64,000 nucleotides of DNA from an uncultured beta proteobacterium (GTDB lineage: Bacteria > Pseudomonadota > Gammaproteobacteria > Burkholderiales > Burkholderiaceae_C): assembly GCA_903876715.1 (NCBI GenBank), contig CAIRBF010000226.1, positions 1 through 64,000 on the forward strand. The letters run 5' to 3'. A program made the position numbers and the translations under genes. Below are positions 41,577 through 49,106 of this stretch, one piece after another; positions within the stretch are counted from its first letter, which is position 1; each line of letters begins with the position of its first letter. The notes beneath the pieces were generated by a model, which worked only from the letters and a program-made list of their open reading frames with translations, was not told the origin of the DNA and searched no databases.

Positions 41577-41986
41577 ATGTCCGTCCGATCTGTAAACCCG
41601 TCGTCCCGGAATCAGGAACTCGAAACCCTGTCATCCAGCCTGCCCGATGCAGCGGGGTCGAGGGGCGCCGCCCGCCGGCGCCCCATGGGTCACCGGCGAG
41701 GCGGGTCTACAAAGCGCCCGAGAACACCCATACCGGACGCCTCGACCCACTGCATCTGCTGGCAAGATAGCCGGTGGCCCCGATCAAAACTAACCAAAAC
41801 CAACTAGTGATTTAAAGCCTGTATTTCAAATAGACTCGCCCGAACGATGAGGCCCGCAACACCGCGCTGTAGCCGCTCACCACCGCAGCGGGTGGCGCTG
41901 CACCCCGGCAGGAACCCCGCCAGGGCGCTGCAACGCGCCCGTTCGACTGCAGGCGGCGTGCGGGGGCGCCCGCTGTAGCTCGCCCC
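41577..41986. promoter_or_regulatory. Divergent intergenic region with an AT-rich island
   Basis: About 410 bp separate the giant gene (minus) from the histidine kinase gene (plus). Most is GC-rich, but 41,784-41,834 is strikingly AT-rich and contains two similar 10-mers in tandem (aaaactaacc, aaaaccaact), actagt and tttaaa. On the minus strand a weak TTGAAA-like -35 can be drawn, but its -10 is poor. The island is the likeliest promoter or operator area for either gene. I see no gene here. Confidence 0.45.
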
Positions 41987-43978
41987 ATGCCATCCGCCCG
42001 ACCGAGCATTCCGGGGCTCCACGGCTGGTGCGTCGGGTTGCTCTTGCTGGCGCTGACCATCGGCGCCGCGCTCGGGCTCGGCGGGTGCACCGGCCGGACC
42101 GACAGCGCCCCCACGGTGCCTGGCATCGTTGTCGAGCAGGGTTGGTGGATAGACCGCAGCGGCCGGGCCGAGCTCCCCGACGTCCAGCAGGTCACCGACT
42201 GGACGCCGTTCTCGGGCTTGACGACCTTCGGCTTCGGCCCGGAGCCGGTCTGGTTCAGGCTCAGGCTCGAGGCTGCGAGCGAGCAGGCGCCCAGGCTGTG
42301 GATCCTGCGGGTGCTTCCCGCCTATCTGGACGAACTGACCTTCCATGACCCCGCGGCGGGACGCGTCTTGCGTGCCGGTCGGTCGGTACGCCCCGTGGGG
42401 GAGATGGTCTCGTCGATCAATCCCTCTTTTCCGCTGCCGGCGATGTCTCAGGGCCGCGACATCTACGTCCGGCTGAACTCCGCCACGACGCGGCTCGTGC
42501 TCATCGACGTCCTGCCATATGGGCAGGCCGCCTACCTCAACCGCTTGCAGGAGTGGCTGTTTGCCGCCCTGATCGCGCTGTCCGCCATCTCGGTGCTCTG
42601 GGCGCTGACCGAATGGGTGATCTACCGGGAGAGCGTCGTCGGCTTGTTTGCGATCAAGCAGTCCATCGCGACCGTCTGGGGGCTGCTGGCCGCGGGCTTC
42701 GCCCGCATCCTGGTCGGGCAGGAACTGCCGGCCGGCGCGCTGACCGCGGCGCAGTCGACGCTCCTGCCGCTGACGGTCGCCACCGGCATCGCCTTCGTCG
42801 CTGCGCTGATGAACAGCTACAGGCCGCCCCGGCTCTGGACCCGACTGCTCTTCGGCCTGGTCGCCGGCTTCACGCTGCTGCCCCTGCTGCAGTTCGCCGG
42901 CCTGACGCGAGAAGCCCGGGTGATCGCGAACGTCGGCCTGCCCCTGGTGTTCCTGTGCCTGTTCATGACCCTGGCCAGCGTGGCTCGCAGGCACAGCGAC
43001 CAACCCGTGCCGCTGTCCCTGCTGTTCGTCTACCTCTGCATCTACAGCCTGCTGCTGTCGGTCCCGGCGCTGATCAATCTCGGCAGCCTGGACGGCCTCG
43101 TGGCAGCGACGAGGCCCGAACAGCCGCTGGGCGTGGGTCGGCCGGCCGCGGCCACTTCCCCCTGGGAGGTCCTCGCGGTGTACGCCTCCCTCGTCAGCCT
43201 GATGCTCGACGGCTTCGTGATGCGGATCCTGCTGATGCGTCGGGCGTACGTGCAGCGACAGGCCCAGCGGGCCACCGAGCTCGAACTGCAACGCAGCGAG
43301 GAGGAGTCGAAAGCCCGGCGCCAGCTCAGCGAGGAGCAGAGCCGGCTTTTCGCGATGCTCGCGCACGAGATGAAGACCCCGCTCGCCACGCTGCGCATGT
43401 GGGTCCATGCCGGCGCGGCCGGACGCCCGGCCATGGAGCGCGCGATCTCTGAGATGACCCTGATCATCGAGCGCTGCGTGCACACCGGACAACTCGCCGA
43501 AAAGGGCTTGCAGCCCATCGCCCAAGCGGGCGACGCGCTTTTGCAGGCCAGAGCCGGCATCGAGACCTCGCGCGACCCCGACCGCTTCGAACTGCGGGGG
43601 CCCGACGGCGCGGCGCCGATCCTGGCGGACATGCAGATGCTGTCGATCGTGCTCGTCAACCTGTTCGACAACGCCGCGAAGTACAGCGCGCCACAGAGCC
43701 CGATCCGGGTGCTCGTGCAGGCGCAGGCACGCGACGGGCACCCGGGCTGGTGCTGGCAGATCAGCAATGTCACGGGCCCGGCGGGCATGCCCGATCCCGC
43801 GAGGTTGTTCGAGAAGTACTACCGAAGCCCGGGTGCGCGACACCAGTCGGGGTCGGGACTGGGCCTGTTCCTGGTGCGCGGTCTTCTCGACCTGATGGGC
43901 GGGACGGTCCAGTTCCAAGCGCAGGACGGGTGGGCCGTCTTCGACGTCTGGCTCCCGGCGACGCCCGTAGAACGTTAG
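41987..43978 (+). CDS. 7TMR-DISM membrane sensor histidine kinase
   Basis: The 663-aa product starts with a hydrophobic segment (about residues 10-33) ending in LGGC, a possible lipobox. A periplasmic sensor domain of the 7TMR-DISM extracellular type follows (about 45-185), then seven or so hydrophobic helices (about 190-410), a short coiled linker and the kinase core. The H-box is LAHEMKTPLATL with His460 as the expected phosphorylation site. The N-box is NLFDNAAKYS from Asn558, and the G-box is GSGLGLF near 622-628. The response regulator gene lies 71 bp downstream and is the probable partner. 7TMR-DISM sensors commonly sense carbohydrates or small ligands outside the membrane; the ligand here is unknown. 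The gene is divergent from the giant adhesin gene, which is a plausible target. Confidence 0.92.
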   Translation: MPSARPSIPGLHGWCVGLLLLALTIGAALGLGGCTGRTDSAPTVPGIVVEQGWWIDRSGRAELPDVQQVTDWTPFSGLTTFGFGPEPVWFRLRLEAASEQAPRLWILRVLPAYLDELTFHDPAAGRVLRAGRSVRPVGEMVSSINPSFPLPAMSQGRDIYVRLNSATTRLVLIDVLPYGQAAYLNRLQEWLFAALIALSAISVLWALTEWVIYRESVVGLFAIKQSIATVWGLLAAGFARILVGQELPAGALTAAQSTLLPLTVATGIAFVAALMNSYRPPRLWTRLLFGLVAGFTLLPLLQFAGLTREARVIANVGLPLVFLCLFMTLASVARRHSDQPVPLSLLFVYLCIYSLLLSVPALINLGSLDGLVAATRPEQPLGVGRPAAATSPWEVLAVYASLVSLMLDGFVMRILLMRRAYVQRQAQRATELELQRSEEESKARRQLSEEQSRLFAMLAHEMKTPLATLRMWVHAGAAGRPAMERAISEMTLIIERCVHTGQLAEKGLQPIAQAGDALLQARAGIETSRDPDRFELRGPDGAAPILADMQMLSIVLVNLFDNAAKYSAPQSPIRVLVQAQARDGHPGWCWQISNVTGPAGMPDPARLFEKYYRSPGARHQSGSGLGLFLVRGLLDLMGGTVQFQAQDGWAVFDVWLPATPVER

Positions 43979-44006
43979 AACTTGTTGGCTATTGATCGAC
44001 GTTCAC

Positions 44007-44028
44007 CGCACACTCGTGTCTGTGTGCG
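44007..44028 (+). promoter_or_regulatory. Hairpin between kinase and response regulator genes
   Basis: The arms cgcacac and gtgtgcg are perfect complements of 7 bp around an 8-nt loop, within the 71-bp gap before the response regulator. There is no T-run, so it is not a classic terminator. It could be an operator for the regulator itself or an mRNA structure tuning the second gene. Confidence 0.4.
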
Positions 44029-44049
44029 AGGCTGTCGCGCCGCTGTTCC

Positions 44050-44745
44050 ATGCAGAAGTTCGCACTCAAGATCCTGGTCGTCGAAGACAACGATGCGCTG
44101 CGCGAGGCCACCCTCGCGTTTCTGCAGCGTCATGGCCACTACGTGCGTGGCGCATCATCGGCTGAGGAGGTCCACGACGTCGAGGGCGGATTCGTCCCCG
44201 ACCTCTACATCATCGACCTCATCCTGCCCGCCGAGGACGGCGTGAGCCTGACGAGACGGCTGCGCGCGGCGCATCCGAGCGTGGGCATCATCATCACGAC
44301 CGCCCTGTCGCGGATCGGCGACAAGGTGCTCGGTTACCGCAGCGGCGCCGACCTGTACCTCACCAAGCCACTCGACCCGGAGGAACTGATCGCCAGCCTC
44401 GAATCGCTGGCCAGCCGGCTGCGCAACACGCCCAGCGCGTCGGACGCGCTGACGCTCAAGGTGTCGAGCATGAGGCTCAGCGGGCCGGGCGGCGAGGTCC
44501 CGGTCAGCGCCAGCGAGGCAACGGTGCTCAGCGCCTTCGCGCGGGCGCCTGGACGCTCGCTCGAGCGCTGGCAACTCGTCGAGGTCATCGGCGGCGAGGG
44601 CCAGAACCAGCCATCGGCGGCCACCCTGGAAATGCGCATCACGCGCTTGCGCAAGAAGCTCACCGCGATCGGCGCGGAGCCCCCCGGCATCAAGGCGGTC
44701 CACAAGGTCGGCTACACCTTGTGCACCCCGTTGCTGCTCACCTGA
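44050..44745 (+). CDS. OmpR-family response regulator
   Basis: The 231-aa product has an N-terminal receiver domain with acidic pocket Glu12/Asp13 (LVVEDND), phosphoacceptor Asp56 (YIIDLILP), Thr83/Thr84 and Lys106 (LTKPLD). The C-terminal part (about 135-228) is a winged-helix domain of the Trans_reg_C type, with 'MRITRLRKKL' as the likely recognition helix and 'VHKVGYTL' as the end hairpin. It follows the 7TMR-DISM kinase in the same direction, so the two probably form one system. Targets are unknown; the divergent giant gene is the obvious candidate. Confidence 0.92.
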   Translation: MQKFALKILVVEDNDALREATLAFLQRHGHYVRGASSAEEVHDVEGGFVPDLYIIDLILPAEDGVSLTRRLRAAHPSVGIIITTALSRIGDKVLGYRSGADLYLTKPLDPEELIASLESLASRLRNTPSASDALTLKVSSMRLSGPGGEVPVSASEATVLSAFARAPGRSLERWQLVEVIGGEGQNQPSAATLEMRITRLRKKLTAIGAEPPGIKAVHKVGYTLCTPLLLT

Positions 44746-44799
44746 GGCAGCAACACACCTGCGCACGCCCGACGGCGCCGGCCCTCCTCGCGCCTGTGT

Positions 44800-45288
44800 T
44801 CACAGCGCGCAGCGCACCGGCCGCGCCCCGAGCGGCACCGACAGCACTGCCGGCTCGATGCCGACGAGAAAGCCGCGTCGCCCGCCATTGATGTGGACCT
44901 TGGGCAGGGCGAGCACGCTATCCTCGACGTAAACCGGCATCTGCTTTCTCAGCCCGAAGGGCGAGGTACCGCCGACGAGGTAGCCGCTGTGGCGCTGCGC
45001 GACCTCGGGCTTGCAGGGCTCGACCGACTTCGCGCCGATGGCGCGGGCGAGGTTCTTGGTGCTGACCTGGCGGTCGCCGTGCATCAGCACCACCAGGGGC
45101 TGTGCGCGCTCGTCCTGCATCACCAGGGTCTTGACGACGGCGTGCTCGTCCACGCCGAGCTGGCGCGCGGACTCGGCCGTGCCGCCGTGCTCAACGTAGT
45201 CATAGGGGTGCTCGGTGTAGGCGACCCCGTGCGTGCGCAGCCACTGCGTCGCCGGGGTCTCGCTGACGTGCTTGTCCTTCTTGCTCAT
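44800..45288 (-). CDS. ybaK: YbaK/EbsC-family Cys-tRNA(Pro) deacylase
   Basis: The product of about 162 aa resembles YbaK, which hydrolyses Cys-tRNA(Pro) made in error by prolyl-tRNA synthetase and so protects translation fidelity in the cytoplasm. Typical segments are 'YDYVEHGGTAESARQLGVD', 'VVKTLVMQD', 'GDRQVSTKNLARAIGAKSVE', 'SGYLVGGTSPFGLRKQMPVY' and 'INGGRRGFLVGI'; the lysine in VVKTL is the conserved family residue. The track extends the start to a TTG at 45,294; ATG 45,288 (MSKKDK) is preferred. It converges on the response regulator gene and stands alone. Confidence 0.9.
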   Translation of the reverse strand: MSKKDKHVSETPATQWLRTHGVAYTEHPYDYVEHGGTAESARQLGVDEHAVVKTLVMQDERAQPLVVLMHGDRQVSTKNLARAIGAKSVEPCKPEVAQRHSGYLVGGTSPFGLRKQMPVYVEDSVLALPKVHINGGRRGFLVGIEPAVLSVPLGARPVRCAL

Positions 45289-45404
45289 GCGCAAATGTTG
45301 CCACGGCCGACGCGGCGCCCGGCCCGGCCGCCGGCGATGCGGCCCGGGGCCGATTGCGGGTATCGTCCGGGCTGCTCGATATCCAAGACCGCGGAGAACC
45401 CCGG

Positions 45405-46733
45405 ATGCCCGCCCCGTCCCCCCAGCGCCCGAACTTCGTCTTCATCGTCGCCGACGACCTCGGTTATGCCGACCTCGGCTGCTACGACGGCCGGCCGGCC
45501 GAGTTCGGCCCGGTCTCGCCGCACATCGACGCGCTGGCAGAAGGGGGGCTGCGCTTCACCGAGGGCTACTCGAACGCGCCGGTGTGCTCCCCCACGCGCT
45601 TCGCGCTGATGACCGGGCGCTACCAGTACCGCCTGCGCGGCGCGCTCGACGAGCCGATGAGCAGCCGCACGCGCGACAGCGCCGTGCTCGGCCTGCCGCC
45701 CTCGCACCCGACGCTGCCCTCGCTGCTGCGCGCCGCCGGCTACCGCACGGCGCTGGTGGGCAAGTGGCACCTGGGCTACCCGCCACACTTCAGCCCGCTG
45801 CGCTCGGGTTACGAGGAGTTCTTCGGCCCGATGTCGGGCGGGGTCGACTACTTCAGCCACCGCACCACCAGCGGACACCACGACCTGTGGCTCGGGGAGC
45901 AGGACCACGCTGCCGACGGCTACCTCACCGACCTGATCTCCGACCGCGCCGTCGACTACCTGGAGCGTACCGCCCGCGCCAGCGCGCCCTTCCTGCTGAG
46001 CCTGCACTACACCGCCCCGCACTGGCCCTGGGAAACCCGCGACGACGCGCACCTCAGCGAGGAGGTGCGCTCCAACCTCTTCCATGTCCACGGCGGCAGC
46101 ATCCAGACCTACCGGCGCATGATCCACCACATGGACGAGGGTATCGGCCGGGTCGTGCAGACGCTGCGGCGCCTGGGTGCGCTCGAAAACACGCTGCTGG
46201 TCTTCACCAGCGACAACGGCGGCGAGCGTTATTCCGACAACTGGCCGCTGGTGGGCGGCAAGATGGACCTCACCGAAGGTGGCATCCGCGTGCCCAGGAT
46301 CGCGCACTGGCCGGCGGTGATCCAGCCCGGCAAATCGAGTGCCCAGCACTGCCTGACGATGGACTGGACGGCCACGATGCTCGACGCCGCGGGCGTGACC
46401 GCGGACCCGGAGCATCCGCTGGACGGCGTGTCGCTCCTGCCGCTGCTGCACGGCGGCCCGGCCTTCGAGCGCGCGATGTACTGGCGCATGAACCACCGCG
46501 GTCAGCGCGCGCTGCGCCGCGGGCGCTGGAAGTACCTGCAGGTGGACGGCCACGACTACCTGTTCGACATCGACGCCGACGCGCGCGAGCGCGCCAACCG
46601 AGCGCCGCGGGAGCCCGGGCGGCTGGCGGCCATGCGCGAGGATTGGCTGCGCTGGAACGAGAGCATGCTGCCCATCCCCCCTGACGCTACGGTCAGCCTG
46701 GGCTACGGCGCCAAGGACATGCCGCAGCGCTGA
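45405..46733 (+). CDS. Formylglycine-type sulfatase (arylsulfatase family)
   Basis: The 442-aa product carries the sulfatase signature CSPTR at Cys61, the residue converted to formylglycine in this family. Metal-binding Asp17 and Asp18 lie in 'IVADDLGYAD', and 'LVGKWHLG' and 'FTSDNGG' are the other conserved active-site segments. It would hydrolyse a sulfate ester; the substrate cannot be told. The track starts at TTG 45,354, but ATG 45,405 follows a GGAG ribosome site and gives the normal family start. No signal peptide is visible, although many sulfatases are exported. No sulfatase-modifying enzyme gene is in the window. It is divergent from ybaK. Confidence 0.9.
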   Translation: MPAPSPQRPNFVFIVADDLGYADLGCYDGRPAEFGPVSPHIDALAEGGLRFTEGYSNAPVCSPTRFALMTGRYQYRLRGALDEPMSSRTRDSAVLGLPPSHPTLPSLLRAAGYRTALVGKWHLGYPPHFSPLRSGYEEFFGPMSGGVDYFSHRTTSGHHDLWLGEQDHAADGYLTDLISDRAVDYLERTARASAPFLLSLHYTAPHWPWETRDDAHLSEEVRSNLFHVHGGSIQTYRRMIHHMDEGIGRVVQTLRRLGALENTLLVFTSDNGGERYSDNWPLVGGKMDLTEGGIRVPRIAHWPAVIQPGKSSAQHCLTMDWTATMLDAAGVTADPEHPLDGVSLLPLLHGGPAFERAMYWRMNHRGQRALRRGRWKYLQVDGHDYLFDIDADARERANRAPREPGRLAAMREDWLRWNESMLPIPPDATVSLGYGAKDMPQR

Positions 46734-46795
46734 GGGCCGGCGGCCCGGAATTCCACCCCTGCCGAGGAACGACACCCGAAGCGCCAGATATCCAG

Positions 46796-46820
46796 CCCCT
46801 CTTCCCTCGCGGGAGAGGGG
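46796..46820. terminator. Strong hairpin downstream of the sulfatase gene
   Basis: The arms cccctcttccc and gggagagggg pair with one bulged base around a TCGC loop. It lies 63 bp after the sulfatase stop. There is no T-run, so it may be a REP-like intergenic repeat of the ccctctcccgc type common in proteobacteria, and might still stabilise or end the transcript. Confidence 0.45.
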
Positions 46821-46915
46821 AGCCGAACCCGCGCTCCGCGCACATGGGTTCCGAGGCTTCAGTCTGCGGCGTCAGCGGCGCTGCATGGGCCTCTCCTCCA
46901 ACACCACGGCCTGAA

Positions 46916-46932
46916 CGCACCGATTCGGTGCA
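46916..46932 (+). promoter_or_regulatory. NtrC-like binding palindrome upstream of atzF
   Basis: The sequence cGCACCGATTCGGTGCa is a perfect 7-bp inverted repeat around one base. It matches the NtrC pattern GCAC-N7-GTGC (TGCACC-N5-GGTGCA) at 11 of 12 defined bases. Its centre is about 43 bp upstream of the predicted sigma-54 start, closer than usual for an enhancer. Confidence 0.6.
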
Positions 46933-46940
46933 TCTAACGC

Positions 46941-46956
46941 TGGCACGCTTTGTGCT
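46941..46956 (+). promoter_or_regulatory. Sigma-54 (-24/-12) promoter for the atzF operon
   Basis: TGGCACGCTTTGTGCT has the -24 element TGGCAC intact and GG-N10-GC spacing exact; the -12 element gTGCT differs from TTGCW at one base. This is 10 of 11 consensus positions. The predicted start at about 46,967 lies 23 bp before the atzF ATG. Together with the NtrC-like palindrome it indicates expression under nitrogen limitation. Confidence 0.65.
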
Positions 46957-46964
46957 GAACTGTC

Positions 46965-46974
46965 TGGTATACCA
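46965..46974 (+). promoter_or_regulatory. TGGTATACCA palindrome, candidate GntR/FCD operator
   Basis: A perfect 10-bp palindrome sits on the predicted transcription start of the atzF operon. TGGTNNACCA-type sites are typical of FCD-subfamily GntR repressors, and such a regulator is encoded at the other end of this cluster (58,920-59,645). A bound repressor here would block the sigma-54 promoter. The pairing of site and regulator is inference. Confidence 0.55.
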
Positions 46975-46989
46975 AGCAGCGCACCAAAG

Positions 46990-48882
46990 ATGCCCTCTTC
47001 TCTTCTCGACCTCACCGCGCCTGTCGGCTCCCTGCCCACCGTGGGCGGCTGGCTCCAAAGAGTGGCCGCCGGGGAGGATGCGGTGCAGATGGCGCAGGCA
47101 GCCCGCACGCGGGCGCTGGCCGACGCGCAGACCGACTCTGGACGCCCAGTGTGGATCCACGTTTGCGACGACGCCACCTGGGCGGCGCAACTCGCGCTGC
47201 TCGCCACCCGTCTGGCGGCCTGCGGCTCGCGCGCCGAGGCCCTTCGGCGGCACCCGCTGCTGGGGGTGCCCTTCGCAGCCAAGGACAACATCGACATCGC
47301 CGGCTCGCCCACCACGGCGGCCTGCCCGGCGCACACGCACGTGCCAGCCTCCAGCGCCACCGTGGTGCAACGCCTGCTGGACGCCGGCGCGCTGTGGCTG
47401 GGCAAGACCAACCTCGACCAGTTCGCCACCGGGCTGGTGGGCACACGGTCACCCTATGGCCGCCCGACCAGCATCGCCGACCCTGAGCGCATCAGCGGCG
47501 GGTCGAGTTCAGGCTCCGCGTTGGCCGTGGCGCGTGGGCTCGTGGCCTTCGCACTCGGCACCGACACCGCCGGCTCCGGCCGCATACCGGCCGGCTTCAA
47601 CGGCCTGGTGGGCCTGAAGCCCACGCCCGGGCGCGTGTCCGCCGCCGGCGTACTGCCAGCCTGCCGCACCCTGGACTGCGTTTCCATCTTCGCGCACGAG
47701 GTCGCCGACGCAGCCCACGTGCTGGCTGTCGTCGAGGGGCCGGACGCGGCCGACCCCTACAGCCACTTCGAGCCCAGCCCGGCCCATTGGCCCGAGCGGC
47801 TGCGCCTGGGCGTGCCTTCCCGCCCGCGCTGGTTCGGCGACGCCGGCTACCCGCCCGCCTGGGCAGATGCCCGCGCCCGCGCCGCAGCCTTGGGGCACGA
47901 GATCGTGGAGTTGGACTTCGCCGTGTTGGACGAGGTCGCGGCGCTGCTGTACGAGGGCCCGTGGGTGGCCGAGCGGCACACCGTGCTGCAGCCGCTGATG
48001 GACAGCCGGCCCGAGGCCCTGGATCCGACCGTGCGGCGCGTCGTCGCGCGTGCCGCCGGCTTCAGCGCCACCGACGCCTTCCGCGCGCAGTACCGCCTGC
48101 GCGCCCTGCAACAGCAGGCGCAGGCTTCGTGGCAGCGGGTCGATGCCCTGCTCGTGCCCACGGCACCCGGCCATCCGCGCTTTTCCGAGGTCGATGCCGA
48201 TCCGGTGGGCGCCAACGCGGCCATGGGCGCCTACACGAACTTCGTCAACCTCCTGGGGTGGTGCGCGTTGGCCGTGCCCGCCGGGCGTACCGACGGCGGG
48301 CTGCCTTTCGGCGTGACCTTCATCGGCCCGGCGGGCTGTGACGCGCAGCTCGCCGAACTGGGCCAGGTCTGGACGGCTGCCCCGCCAACTGCGGCGTGGC
48401 TGCGCGCTCCCGCCAGCGGACCCACGCTGCCGATCGCGGTGGTCGGCGCCCACTTGTCGGGCCTGCCGCTGAACGGCCAGCTCACCGAACGCCGCGCGAC
48501 ACTGCTGCGGCGCACTCGCTCCGCTGCCTGCTACCGCCTGCACGAGCTGCCCGGCACCGTACCGCCCAAGCCCGGCCTGCAGCGTGTGCCCCAGGGTGGG
48601 GCATCCATCGAGCTCGAGGTCTGGTCCATGCCGCAGGCCGAGCTCGGGTCCTTCCTCGCGCTGATCCCGGCACCGCTGGGGCTGGGCAGCATCGAGCTCG
48701 AGGACGGCAGCACCGTCCACGGCTTCCTGTGCGAGGCGCACGCCCTGGCAGGCGCACGCGACATCACCGCCCACGGCGGCTGGCGAGCCTGGCTGGCCGC
48801 GCGCAACGCACCCCAGCGACCGCACGCCGACGAAGGCACGAATCCTGCACGGTTCCCCGCAGGAAACCACCCCGCTCCATGA
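46990..48882 (+). CDS. atzF: Allophanate hydrolase
   Basis: The 630-aa product joins an amidase-signature domain (about 20-450) to the C-terminal domain typical of allophanate hydrolases (about 470-615). The Ser-cisSer-Lys triad reads as Lys98 (PFAAKDN), Ser172 (SGGSSSGS) and Ser196 (TDTAGSGRIP). The enzyme hydrolyses allophanate; with spontaneous or C-terminal-domain decarboxylation the outcome is two ammonia and CO2. It is the terminal step of urea, biuret and s-triazine nitrogen release in the cytoplasm. It is the first gene after the sigma-54-type promoter, and its stop overlaps the atzG start (ATGA). Length is as expected for the two-domain family. Confidence 0.93.
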   Translation: MPSSLLDLTAPVGSLPTVGGWLQRVAAGEDAVQMAQAARTRALADAQTDSGRPVWIHVCDDATWAAQLALLATRLAACGSRAEALRRHPLLGVPFAAKDNIDIAGSPTTAACPAHTHVPASSATVVQRLLDAGALWLGKTNLDQFATGLVGTRSPYGRPTSIADPERISGGSSSGSALAVARGLVAFALGTDTAGSGRIPAGFNGLVGLKPTPGRVSAAGVLPACRTLDCVSIFAHEVADAAHVLAVVEGPDAADPYSHFEPSPAHWPERLRLGVPSRPRWFGDAGYPPAWADARARAAALGHEIVELDFAVLDEVAALLYEGPWVAERHTVLQPLMDSRPEALDPTVRRVVARAAGFSATDAFRAQYRLRALQQQAQASWQRVDALLVPTAPGHPRFSEVDADPVGANAAMGAYTNFVNLLGWCALAVPAGRTDGGLPFGVTFIGPAGCDAQLAELGQVWTAAPPTAAWLRAPASGPTLPIAVVGAHLSGLPLNGQLTERRATLLRRTRSAACYRLHELPGTVPPKPGLQRVPQGGASIELEVWSMPQAELGSFLALIPAPLGLGSIELEDGSTVHGFLCEAHALAGARDITAHGGWRAWLAARNAPQRPHADEGTNPARFPAGNHPAP

Positions 48883-49106
48883 CCACACCAGGACTGACGA
48901 TGGACCAGGACGCCTACGCCGACACCGCCGCGCAATGGGTGGGCCTGCCCCTGGCGGCCGATCACCGCCCGGGCGTGATGCGCTACCTGCAATTGGCGCA
49001 GGGCATGGCGGCGCGCGTGATGGACTTCCCGCTCGGTCGAGACGACGAGCCGGCCACCGTCTTCCGCCCGGTGGCGCCCGAGGACCTGCCGGAGGCCAGG
49101 ACGTGA
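48879..49106 (+). CDS. atzG: AtzG-like small subunit of carboxybiuret hydrolase (DUF4089)
   Basis: This 75-aa protein is hidden in the track inside a longer false ORF (48,396-49,106). Segments 'WVGLPLAADHRPGVMRYLQL', 'MAARVMDFPL' and 'EPATVFRPVAPED' match DUF4089/AtzG, a GatC-like subunit that stabilises AtzE. ATG 48,879 overlaps the atzF stop; a second ATG at 48,900 would give 68 aa, a common AtzG size, so either start is possible. The stop overlaps the GTG of the amidase gene, as expected for two subunits made in equal amounts. Confidence 0.88.
   Translation: MTTPGLTMDQDAYADTAAQWVGLPLAADHRPGVMRYLQLAQGMAARVMDFPLGRDDEPATVFRPVAPEDLPEART

Noticed and set aside
41804-43918. 704-aa minus-strand ORF opposite the kinase gene
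   Set aside because: It is low-complexity Gln/Arg/Ala/Gly-rich sequence without motifs, while the plus frame encodes a full histidine kinase with H, N and G boxes.
45285-46775. 496-aa minus-strand ORF and in-phase overlapping plus ORF opposite and beside the sulfatase gene
   Set aside because: Shadow frames of the sulfatase gene; the sulfatase frame has the CSPTR signature and family-wide conservation.
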